Part shown: piece after piece, positions 7,736 through 14,485 of the stretch
Numbering within the stretch: the stretch's first letter is position 1
How the letters are laid out: each line of letters begins with the position of its first letter
NCBI GenBank assembly: GCA_964653235.1
Contig: CAZZCP010000033.1
Coordinates: 1 to 24,417 of the forward strand
Direction: 5' to 3'
Length of the DNA stretch: 24,417 nucleotides
DNA from: CAZZCP01 sp964653235
GTDB lineage: Bacteria; Bdellovibrionota; Bdellovibrionia; Bdellovibrionales; UBA840
Translations under genes and position numbers: made by a program
Notes under the pieces: generated by a model
What the model saw: only the letters and a program-made list of their open reading frames with translations
Database searches by the model: none
What the model was told of the DNA's origin: nothing

Positions 7736-8391
7736 AAATATTGATTACTGCAGGCGGAACCAAAGAGAAAATCGATAGCGTAAGATGGATCGGAAACATC
7801 AGCACAGGAGCAACTGGTGCTTTTTTGGCTGACTACTTTTGCAATAAAGGCCATGAAGTAAGCCTAGTACAAGCCATTGATTCAGCCAAGGCACAAAGAG
7901 CCGAAATTCATAGAGAATCTTTTTTAACTTTTGATAATCTAAACGAGAAATTAAAAATACTTTTGTCGAAACAAAAATTTGATGTTCTCATTCATGCGGC
8001 GGCTGTCAGTGATTTTAAGCCAGCAAAAATCAATGGATTGCCGATTGATGAAGTTGATAAAAAATTGGCTTCTGGCTCTGAAATGACAATTACTCTTAGG
8101 CCTACATTCAAAATTTTGTCACATCTCAAGTCTTATTCTTGTAATCCAGACTTGGTAGTCATTGGTTTTAAATTAACGAGTGATGCTGATAATGAAGAAA
8201 TTTTGAATGTTGTACGAAAACAAATGTTAGATTCAAAGACCGACTACTGTGTGCACAATGATCTTACTGAAATTCAAAACAACAAACATTTGACTCGAAT
8301 TTTTGATTCGAATTGCGAGGTCATTTCTGTGAACACCAATAAATTAGAGCTTGCTCAAAGTATTCATGAATTACTTACGGAGTTTTTATGA
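7732..8391 (+). CDS. coaB: Phosphopantothenate--cysteine ligase (stand-alone CoaB)
   Basis: CoaB joins 4'-phosphopantothenate to cysteine using a nucleoside triphosphate; its product is the CoaC substrate. The N-terminal motif ITAGGTKEKIDSVRWIGN (5-22) and STGATGAFLA match the family's nucleotide-binding start (usually TxGGTxExIDxVRxIxNxSSG). AAAVSDF, a KKLASG segment in place of the usual KIKS/K loop, LRPTFKIL and GFKLT continue the pattern in order. The 219 residues correspond to only the C-terminal half of a bacterial CoaBC. Overlaps are ATGA with coaC and ATGA with coaX. Departures in the flexible loop suggest a diverged branch, but the order and spacing of motifs make the call sound. Confidence 0.88.
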   Translation: MKILITAGGTKEKIDSVRWIGNISTGATGAFLADYFCNKGHEVSLVQAIDSAKAQRAEIHRESFLTFDNLNEKLKILLSKQKFDVLIHAAAVSDFKPAKINGLPIDEVDKKLASGSEMTITLRPTFKILSHLKSYSCNPDLVVIGFKLTSDADNEEILNVVRKQMLDSKTDYCVHNDLTEIQNNKHLTRIFDSNCEVISVNTNKLELAQSIHELLTEFL

Positions 8392-9158
8392 TTCTGTGTC
8401 TCGATGTTGGAAACACACAAATCTATGCTGGAGTTTTTGAGGGTGATAAAAGCGTTTTGAGCTTTCGCCACACTAGCTCAAGCAATGTAACCAGTGATCA
8501 AATTGGTTTATTTTTAAAATCAGCTCTACGTGAAAATGGAGTCGAGCCAGAGTCAATTAAGCACATTGCCATTGCGACGGTCGTACCACAACTTCTTCAC
8601 TCTTTAACCAATTGCTGCTTAAAATATTTTTCGATCCGCCCTTTCGTATTACAAGCCGGGGTAAAAACAGGATTGAAGATCAACTATCGAAACCCTGTCG
8701 AAGTAGGAGCTGATCGTATTGCTAACTCAATTGCCGGTATTCAACTCTACCCCGACACCAATTTAGTCATCGTTGATTTTGGCACTGCAACTACCTTTGA
8801 TGTCGTCAATCGACAAAAAGAGTATCATGGTGGGGTGATCTTTCCTGGTTTAAAGCTATCGATGGAAGTTCTAGAGAGTAAAACGGCTCGCCTTCCCTCA
8901 GTAGAAATTCTTCGTCCCAAGCAAGTCGTTGGCCGCTCTACAGTTGAGAGCATTCAATCTGGACTCTATTTCTCTCACTATTTTACGGTGAAAGGAATGA
9001 TCGAGCAGATTCAAAAAGAATTTTTTCATGGAGATGAAGTCAAAGTCATAGGTACCGGCGGCTTTGCCCGGCTCTATGAAGATGCTCAATTGTTTGATGA
9101 AGTGGAGCCTGATCTAGTTTTAAAAGGGCTTGTCTATGCCCTGCAAAGTAATCTCTAA
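8388..9158 (+). CDS. coaX: Type III pantothenate kinase
   Basis: CoaX phosphorylates pantothenate to 4'-phosphopantothenate, the first step of CoA synthesis. It belongs to the ASKHA fold and typically needs a monovalent cation and is not feedback-inhibited by CoA. Motifs are the phosphate-binding DVGNT (6-10), VVPQL, PVEVGADR (103-110) with catalytic D109, DFGTATT (130-136), the GGVIFPG loop (148-154) and VIGTGG near the C-terminus. The length of 256 residues is normal. It is the last gene of the operon, overlapping coaB as ATGA. Its TAA (9156-9158) overlaps the stop of the convergent lipoprotein gene and no terminator separates them. Confidence 0.96.
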   Translation: MILCLDVGNTQIYAGVFEGDKSVLSFRHTSSSNVTSDQIGLFLKSALRENGVEPESIKHIAIATVVPQLLHSLTNCCLKYFSIRPFVLQAGVKTGLKINYRNPVEVGADRIANSIAGIQLYPDTNLVIVDFGTATTFDVVNRQKEYHGGVIFPGLKLSMEVLESKTARLPSVEILRPKQVVGRSTVESIQSGLYFSHYFTVKGMIEQIQKEFFHGDEVKVIGTGGFARLYEDAQLFDEVEPDLVLKGLVYALQSNL

Positions 9159-9949
9159 AAGCTGGCCACCGCCGACAATCCAAAACTACCGAGCTCATAG
9201 GACTCCTCTACTCTGTCCCAAGAAACAGAAGAGTAATTCCATTCAAGAATCGCATAAGAGCTTTCATAGAAAAAGAGCTGCAGACCAGCACCGTGTAGTC
9301 TTTGTCTTCCATTGTCTTCGATCACTGGCTGGTTGGTAATTCGAGTTTCGGTAGGGTATTCGGTATAAGTGGACTGAAAATAGATTAAAACACTTTCAGC
9401 AGCCAAAAAACCAAGAATTACTGAGCCCGAATACATCTGCATATCAATTTCAGATGTAATAGGACTACCATCTACATCTTGATCAATATTGGCTGCACCA
9501 TAAGATGCAGCAATAGCAAGCTTGAATGGATCTTTCATTTCATTGCCAATGACTTGAAATTTTACAGTACCAAAACTGGGATAGTACTCAGAAGCCGCGG
9601 TATAACCAAACTCAAAGCGATTGAAGAGGCCCAACTTTAAATTCAAAGCAAAGTCTTCAAAAAGATCCTCCAGCCCGCTTAGGTCTTCGGCATCACTCAC
9701 AATATCATCGGCATCATCGAGATTTCTCAGAATTTGAGTGCCTGTTGAGAGTGGATTTGGATTGGTAAAATCTTTTACAATGGCCACTTGGGTTGAGCCC
9801 AAAACACTCAAGCCAGCACCAATGGCAAAGTTTCGGCTGCTATTGCTTAGAACTTGTGGAGATTCAAATCTCTGATTGGGAAGATAAACTTTTGCGGGTG
9901 AAGAGCATCCAGCCAAATATGTAACTACAAATAAAAGTAATAACTTCAT
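9155..9949 (-). CDS. Predicted outer-membrane-associated lipoprotein, unknown function
   Basis: ATG 9949 gives a short lipoprotein signal ending LAGC (C15 from this start), with GAGGAT about five bases upstream. A TTG four codons earlier is less likely because the Shine-Dalgarno site lies downstream of it. The mature protein (about 250 residues) begins SSPAKVYLP. The second half alternates aromatic and small residues (for example RFEFGYTAA, LIYFQSTY, LQLFFYE, AILEWNY) and ends in phenylalanine, features of beta-barrel or barrel-like outer-membrane proteins. An acidic stretch (about 80-105) lies between. I do not recognise a family. Stops of this gene and coaX interlock at CTAA 9155-9158. Confidence 0.8.
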   Translation of the reverse strand: MKLLLLFVVTYLAGCSSPAKVYLPNQRFESPQVLSNSSRNFAIGAGLSVLGSTQVAIVKDFTNPNPLSTGTQILRNLDDADDIVSDAEDLSGLEDLFEDFALNLKLGLFNRFEFGYTAASEYYPSFGTVKFQVIGNEMKDPFKLAIAASYGAANIDQDVDGSPITSEIDMQMYSGSVILGFLAAESVLIYFQSTYTEYPTETRITNQPVIEDNGRQRLHGAGLQLFFYESSYAILEWNYSSVSWDRVEESYELGSFGLSAVASF

Positions 9950-10031
9950 AAATATCCTCAAAAAAAGACTGGATCCTCATTTAGTTTGCATTATTCAGAT
10001 TTGAGGGAGTTTATACACAATATCTACAGAC

Positions 10032-10060
10032 TTGTCTGGTTTTATTTAAGAAAATAAAAT
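10032..10060 (+). promoter_or_regulatory. Predicted sigma-70-type promoter of the methyltransferase gene
   Basis: TTGTCT (10032-10037) and TAAAAT (10055-10060) are separated by exactly 17 bases and match the -35 and -10 consensus at 4 of 6 and 5 of 6 positions. Transcription would start near 10067, only about eight bases before ATG 10075, where there is no Shine-Dalgarno site. The short inverted repeat CAGAC-TT-GTCTG (10027-10038) overlaps the -35 box and could be an operator; that is speculative. Confidence 0.5.
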
Positions 10061-10074
10061 ATATAGATTGTATC

Positions 10075-10209
10075 ATGGATAAAATTAGTCAGCCTGCCTT
10101 TCCATCCGTTGAAAGTGCAAAAAAAGAAATATCTCCCCATCTGATTCATACTTCTCAAGATGTAAAATAGAGCTATTATAATGACATTGCTTTAAAACTT
10201 GTCAATCGC
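10075..10209 (+). pseudogene. N-terminal part of the methyltransferase gene, cut by an in-frame TAG
   Basis: From ATG 10075 the frame of the downstream methyltransferase reads 31 codons (starting MDKISQPAFPS, ending SQDVK), meets TAG at 10168-10170, then continues without another stop through SYYNDIALKLVNRLLG into the annotated ORF. YYNDIALKLVNRLLGLKSLHYGYF matches the conserved N-terminus of SAM-dependent methyltransferases (YYD..A..Y...LG.SLHYGY), so codons right after the TAG are clearly coding. There is no ATG or GTG in frame between the TAG and TTG 10210. Either a nonsense mutation has made a pseudogene, or the TAG is read through, or translation restarts after it. Confidence 0.6.
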
Positions 10210-11043
10210 TTGTTAGGTTTGAAGTCACTTCACTATGGTTATTTTAAACCAGGGCAAGAACTCAATCTCGACAATTTTCTGATAGCCCAAGAAACTTATA
10301 TTGACGAGATGCTTCATCTCATACCCGATGAAGTAAAAACTGTTCTTGATGTTGGTAGCGGCACTGGTGTTGTAGCTCAGCGACTTTTAGAACTTGGCAA
10401 GAGCGTTCATTGCGTAGATCCTAATCCTTATTTGACTCTTGAAGCTTTAAAAAACACCAACTCCAAAGTCTTTGGTAGCAACCTTAAATATGAAGATTTT
10501 CAATTACCTGAAAATCAAAAAAATGGCTTTGATCTGGTTTTGATGTCTGAGTCATGCCAATACATTGATATCGAAAATGGCTGGAAAAAAACTCGAGAAA
10601 TTACTAAGCCCAATTCTTATCTTCTTGTAGCCGATTTTTTTAAAATCAAAGAACTCGACAAAGCCCATTTGAGTAAATCAGGCCATAGGCTTAGTATTTT
10701 TCTTGAAACTGCTGAAAAGCATGGCTTTCAATTAGTCAAAAAAGTAGACATTACTTCAAGTACTGCACCCACGATGGACCTCTATCAAAAAATTATCGTC
10801 GAAAAAATCTTTCCCATTGCCGAAGCACTTTTAGAATTTCTCTACCGCCGCTTTCCAAGATTCTACCGTCTAGGAAGATATTTTTGGGGCAAAAAGATTT
10901 TGTTTTTGAGAGAAAAATACCTATCTCAATACTCGCAAACTTTTTCGCACTACAAAGGATATTTTTTCTTGTTGTTTCAGAAAAAAATTTTCACTGGGCC
11001 TTGTTTTGGTTTCATATACTACTGCGGCCTAGACTTTTTCTAA
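10210..11043 (+). CDS. Class I SAM-dependent methyltransferase (N-terminus interrupted upstream)
   Basis: Rossmann-fold methyltransferase with the SAM-binding motif I VLDVGSGTGV and an acidic residue at the end of strand 2 (HCVDPNP). The substrate is unknown. The aromatic, basic C-terminal half (RRFPRFYRLGRYFWGKK, then HYKGYFFLLF) resembles small-molecule methyltransferases of the sterol/tocopherol type and may sit at a membrane. TTG 10210 is only the first start codon after the in-frame TAG at 10168. The family's conserved N-terminal block begins before it, so a protein starting at 10210 would lack part of the fold's first helix. See 10075-10209. Its 3' end overlaps the convergent Na/Pi symporter gene by 15 bases. 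Confidence 0.75.
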   Translation: MLGLKSLHYGYFKPGQELNLDNFLIAQETYIDEMLHLIPDEVKTVLDVGSGTGVVAQRLLELGKSVHCVDPNPYLTLEALKNTNSKVFGSNLKYEDFQLPENQKNGFDLVLMSESCQYIDIENGWKKTREITKPNSYLLVADFFKIKELDKAHLSKSGHRLSIFLETAEKHGFQLVKKVDITSSTAPTMDLYQKIIVEKIFPIAEALLEFLYRRFPRFYRLGRYFWGKKILFLREKYLSQYSQTFSHYKGYFFLLFQKKIFTGPCFGFIYYCGLDFF

Positions 11044-12678
11044 AATCAAATAAGATTTAAATAGGTTATTGCAATGTTTTCTTGTTCGATTTGAGACCTC
11101 TAATAATTCTATATTTAAGATGCTACTCGGTAAATGGCTTTCCGTTTGAAAAGCTCGTTTTTTAAATCGATGTTTTAAGTCATGGTAATTTTGCTGCAAA
11201 ACTTGTGAAAGCTCTTTGAGATTGGCTGAATAACGAAAGCTCTCCTCTTGCAACATGATCATATTGTACTCGTAAAACTGTGAAACTTGGTCAAAGTATG
11301 TTTTTAACTCTACCTCTGCTTGAAAATCATACTTTTCTGTTTCATATCTTTGTCGGATTTTAACAACTTCGGCACAAGTGTCTGCTATACTCTCAAGCTC
11401 ATTGGCCATTTGCAAATAAACTTGCACCCTTCGGCTTTCTTTTTCACTTAAGCTTTGTTGAATCAGTTCTTGAGAAAATGCAAACATTTCTTTGTAGATA
11501 CTATCGGTAATCTTCTCATATTTGAGAATTTTTTTTCTCGAAGACAAATCCTCCTCTCCAGTCAGCAAATCACTTGCCCTTGAGAGCATCGACATTACCA
11601 TGGCACTTAGCTTTTTTACTTCTTGTAAAGAGAGCTCCACTGCCAAAATAGAACTCTCCCACTCAGCACCTTTAGGGTATTTGAGTTTTTGCACTTCTTT
11701 GTGCTTTTTCTCAGGAATCCAGTAACAAATGAACTTCTCAAGGTAGGCCGATAGCGGTAACCAAAAAGCCGATAAGAAGAAATTGAAAATACTGTGGGCT
11801 GCAGCAATGTGAAAATTGATATTGATCGAGTCTGCCTCATAGGGAACAAGCCAATCGATAAAATAAACAAATGGATGAAAGAAAATCGCTACGATCGATA
11901 CCCCAACTACGTTCATAATAGTATGCAATCTTGCAACCCTTCGAGCCTGAGTACTGAGCTGAATACCTGAGTGCCAAGCTGTAATGGTGGTTCCTAGGTT
12001 TTCTCCCAAAAGAAGTGCAAGCGCCATCGATAAATCTAAAACACCGGCTGTACCCATAGCCATAGTAATGGCAACAGCACTAGAGCTTGAAGGCAAAAAC
12101 AGAGTCAAAATGCAGCCGCAGCAAAGCAAAATGAACAGATTGATAGGATTTAAATCAGAGAGATTTAAAACAATGCTTTCCACTTCAGGGTAAAAACTTA
12201 AGTAGGAGAAAGATTTCACCATAAACTCCATACCCAAATACAAAAGTCCTAATGCAAAAAAGCTTCTCGCAAAGTTTTTGCCTTTTTCAAATTGAAACGA
12301 CAGCATTAAGAAAAAACCAAGTGCAATGGCATAGTAACTAATCTCGTGAAAATGCAATGATACAAACCAGGCTGTCACTGTTGTACCTAGATTCGCTCCC
12401 AAAATTAAAAAGATAGATTGTTGAATTGTAAGCAAACCTGCATTGACATAGCCAACAACCATAACAGTTGTCGCTGTAGAAGATTGAACCACCACAGTAA
12501 GCATGAAACCAATAAAAAATACGACCAACTTGTTTCGGGAAATGCGGTTGACTAAAGCATGAACTAAACTACCAAACAAAGCCTGCAAGCTTTGTGACAG
12601 AAGTTTCATTCCAAAATAAAAGATTCCAAAACCGGCTATGATCCCGAAAATAAGCTCTATAAGTGCCATCTCTTGCAT
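11029..12678 (-). CDS. Na+/phosphate cotransporter family protein with PhoU-like domain
   Basis: Predicted inner-membrane Na/Pi symporter (NptA/YjbB type). Two inverted-repeat Na_Pi_cotrans units carry the QSS-type motifs: QSSTATT (65-71) with GANLGTTVTAW (94-104), and PSSSSAVA (196-203) with GENLGTTITAW (225-235). Eight or more hydrophobic segments span about 5-320. Residues 340-549 are soluble and helical, as in the PhoU-like domain attached to bacterial members. The length of 549 residues is typical. ATG 12678 has AGGA seven bases upstream. The second repeat has PSSS in place of QSSS, a variation seen in the family. The gene lies 37 bases downstream of rsmJ and may be cotranscribed. Transport of another anion cannot be excluded. 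Confidence 0.93.
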   Translation of the reverse strand: MQEMALIELIFGIIAGFGIFYFGMKLLSQSLQALFGSLVHALVNRISRNKLVVFFIGFMLTVVVQSSTATTVMVVGYVNAGLLTIQQSIFLILGANLGTTVTAWFVSLHFHEISYYAIALGFFLMLSFQFEKGKNFARSFFALGLLYLGMEFMVKSFSYLSFYPEVESIVLNLSDLNPINLFILLCCGCILTLFLPSSSSAVAITMAMGTAGVLDLSMALALLLGENLGTTITAWHSGIQLSTQARRVARLHTIMNVVGVSIVAIFFHPFVYFIDWLVPYEADSININFHIAAAHSIFNFFLSAFWLPLSAYLEKFICYWIPEKKHKEVQKLKYPKGAEWESSILAVELSLQEVKKLSAMVMSMLSRASDLLTGEEDLSSRKKILKYEKITDSIYKEMFAFSQELIQQSLSEKESRRVQVYLQMANELESIADTCAEVVKIRQRYETEKYDFQAEVELKTYFDQVSQFYEYNMIMLQEESFRYSANLKELSQVLQQNYHDLKHRFKKRAFQTESHLPSSILNIELLEVSNRTRKHCNNLFKSYLILEKV

Positions 12679-12715
12679 TTCAAAATCCTATGCCTGACTA
12701 AGGAGGTCAAACAGT

Positions 12716-13447
12716 TTAAACGAAATAGATATCAAAGCGAGTATTCTTAGACTCAATCTGTTTACTGACATTAGGCAGTATAGGCTCTGCCCAAGATGGC
12801 CTCTTGACAACAACCCGATTTTTGGCTTTTAGAATTGCCAATCGCAAGAGCTCTGGATCTTCCACCTCATCTTTTGCTAAAGCTTGAAGTATTTGCATAT
12901 CTTTTTTAACCAAGGCTTTTTTCTTTTTGTTCGGATACATCGGATCATAATAAATCGAATCCCAATCACTCACTTGGTTTAAAAAATCTTTACTATCTTT
13001 ATTTTGCAACTGTAAGCGACATACCGGCGACTCTTGAAAAAAAACCTCTAAAGCAGAATGCGTACATAGATACACCAATGGGTTCTTTTCAAGAGCCATA
13101 ACTTCGGCGCCAAGACTTGCGAGTAAAAAAGCCTCTTTGCACCAGCCAGCAGTAAGATCTAAAATTTTAGGTTTGTCTTTTGATAAAGAAAAAGCTTTTG
13201 CAATTTCTTGTTGATGTCCTCCCCCCTTGCGCCGGCGGTAATCCATGGCTCCAGAGAGAAAGTCAACAAAGTAGGGCTCAGGAAAGATATGCGGAATCCA
13301 GATACCCCACTTTGAAGCTTTTCGGCAGAGCAAAAGCTCGGCTTCTTGTGCAGTCTCAACAAGTGGCCACCTTAGGTCTTGCTTTTTAGCTTGGGCCTCT
13401 GCATCTGCTGTGTTTAAAATCGCAATTTTTTCAATCTTATTTCGCAT
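12716..13447 (-). CDS. rsmJ: 16S rRNA (guanine-1516-N2)-methyltransferase
   Basis: RsmJ methylates N2 of G1516 in 16S rRNA using SAM. The order of family motifs is retained: VDFLSGAMDYRRRKGGG (about 61-77), motif I ILDLTAGWCKEAFLLASLG, an acidic residue after strand 2 (ALEKNP), the catalytic-type IYYDPMYPNKKKKALVKKDMQ, and the C-terminal RVVVKRP followed by RFDIYFV. The length of 243 residues is normal. Motif I has AGWCKEA where gammaproteobacterial enzymes usually have AGLGRDA. The gene is divergent from sufE with only 28 bases between the start codons. The anti-Shine-Dalgarno-like ACCTCCTTA lies just after its stop. Confidence 0.9.
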   Translation of the reverse strand: MRNKIEKIAILNTADAEAQAKKQDLRWPLVETAQEAELLLCRKASKWGIWIPHIFPEPYFVDFLSGAMDYRRRKGGGHQQEIAKAFSLSKDKPKILDLTAGWCKEAFLLASLGAEVMALEKNPLVYLCTHSALEVFFQESPVCRLQLQNKDSKDFLNQVSDWDSIYYDPMYPNKKKKALVKKDMQILQALAKDEVEDPELLRLAILKAKNRVVVKRPSWAEPILPNVSKQIESKNTRFDIYFV

Positions 13448-13469
13448 TTCTTTTATTCTGTAGTATAGA
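13441..13469 (+). promoter_or_regulatory. Possible promoter giving a leaderless sufE transcript
   Basis: TTCGCA (13441-13446) and TATAGA (13464-13469) are 17 bases apart, each matching consensus at 4 of 6 positions. The -10 box ends six bases before ATG 13476, which lacks any Shine-Dalgarno site, so transcription would begin at or next to the A of the start codon. The -35 box lies over the rsmJ start codon. Confidence 0.35.
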
Positions 13470-13475
13470 TTTACT

Positions 13476-13922
13476 ATGAATATCGAAGCACAACAAAAAG
13501 AAATTCTGGATGAATTTTCTCAGTTTCAGAGCTGGGAGGAGAGATACAAAAAGATCATACAGATGGGAAAAGAAGTTCCCGAATTCAGTGAAGATGACAG
13601 ACAAGAAAAGTATCTCATCAAAGGCTGCCAGTCTCAGGTGTGGATGATCGCTGATCATCGTGACGGAAAACTCTTTTTACGCGGTGATAGTGATGCCGTG
13701 ATCGTCAAAGGTCTTTTGGCTTTATTTTTGAAGGTTTACTCTGGTGCAGATTTACAAGAGGTAATCAAATCAAATGCAAGCTTTATCACCGATTTAGGAC
13801 TCAATGTTCACTTAAGCCAAAGTCGATCCAATGGAATTCAAGCTATGCTAAAGCAAATCAAATTGTATGCAATGGCGTTTTTAACCATGGAAACACAAAA
13901 AAAATTGGAGGAGTCACAGTGA
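13476..13922 (+). CDS. sufE: SufE-family sulfur acceptor protein
   Basis: SufE receives persulfide sulfur from a SufS-type cysteine desulfurase and passes it to the Fe-S cluster scaffold. The active-site loop KGCQSQVW (49-56) with C51 is intact. The N-terminal helix (IEAQQKEILDEF...W.ERY) and the later LHLFFLK-like helix (LLALFLKVYSG) match the family, and 148 residues is a normal length. No SufS, SufB, SufC or SufD gene is in the window, so the partner is encoded elsewhere. The gene begins an apparent three-gene operon: its TGA overlaps the GTG start of the flavoprotein gene (GTGA 13919-13922). ATG 13476 has no Shine-Dalgarno site. Confidence 0.93.
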   Translation: MNIEAQQKEILDEFSQFQSWEERYKKIIQMGKEVPEFSEDDRQEKYLIKGCQSQVWMIADHRDGKLFLRGDSDAVIVKGLLALFLKVYSGADLQEVIKSNASFITDLGLNVHLSQSRSNGIQAMLKQIKLYAMAFLTMETQKKLEESQ

Positions 13923-14485
13923 AGTATATTCTAGTTGGTACCAATCGCTCCGAGTCTCGCAGCTCCTTAATGGCCAAGATTGTACAAAGACACTACCAAA
14001 CTGCTGGTGAAGATACAGAAATTTTAGATTTGAAAGACTATCCCTCCCATCTTTTAAATGGCAGTCAATACGGACAAGAGTTGCCTACAGAAATTCAAAA
14101 TTGGAATGATAAAGTAATTGCCGCCGATTCTCTCTATATTATCGTTCCTGAATACAATGGTTCTCTGCCAGGTATATTAAAATATTTTATAGATCACCTC
14201 CCCTACCCTGATGCCTTTTTGTTTCGACCTGTTTGCTTTCTTGGTCTGGGTGGAATGTTTGGTGGCATGAGACCAGTTGAGCACACACAGCAAATTTTTG
14301 GCTATCGAAATTCATTTATTTACCCAGAGAGACTATTTATTCAAAATGTTTGGAGCGTTTTAGACGGAGAAAAGCTGAAGAATGAAGAACTCGATCAGCT
14401 ATTAAAGGACCAGATTCACAACTTTTGTAGGTATGTGAAAGCCTTAAAATCAGAAAATCTTCATGCGAATCAGAGACAAAAGTAG
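13919..14485 (+). CDS. NADPH-dependent FMN reductase-like flavodoxin-fold protein
   Basis: Predicted flavodoxin-fold NAD(P)H:FMN oxidoreductase of the FMN_red family. The phosphate-binding loop GTNRSESRSS (7-16) binds FMN near the N-terminus, and PEYNGSLPGILKYFIDHL (about 78-95) is the conserved motif that contacts flavin and NAD(P)H. FLGLGGMFGGMRP is the third glycine-rich strand-loop. The length of 188 residues is standard. Translation starts at GTG 13919 with GGAGGA six bases upstream, overlapping the sufE stop. Its TAG (14483-14485) shares one base with the GTG of the next gene. The electron acceptor is unknown; placement after sufE could hint at supplying reductant for sulfur or iron chemistry, which is inference. 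Confidence 0.88.
   Translation: MKYILVGTNRSESRSSLMAKIVQRHYQTAGEDTEILDLKDYPSHLLNGSQYGQELPTEIQNWNDKVIAADSLYIIVPEYNGSLPGILKYFIDHLPYPDAFLFRPVCFLGLGGMFGGMRPVEHTQQIFGYRNSFIYPERLFIQNVWSVLDGEKLKNEELDQLLKDQIHNFCRYVKALKSENLHANQRQK

Noticed and set aside
7543..7854. Minus-strand 103-codon ORF inside coaC/coaB
   Set aside because: It overlaps two well-supported genes on the other strand and shows no motif, so it is an antisense artefact.
10027..10038. CAGAC-TT-GTCTG inverted repeat as an operator
   Set aside because: A single 5-bp repeat overlapping a -35 box occurs by chance too often; no regulator gene is adjacent.
10168..10170. Global TAG reassignment as the cause of the in-frame stop
   Set aside because: At least five other genes in the window end with TAG at proper ends (helicase, flavoprotein, two lipoproteins, metH), so TAG acts as a stop here.
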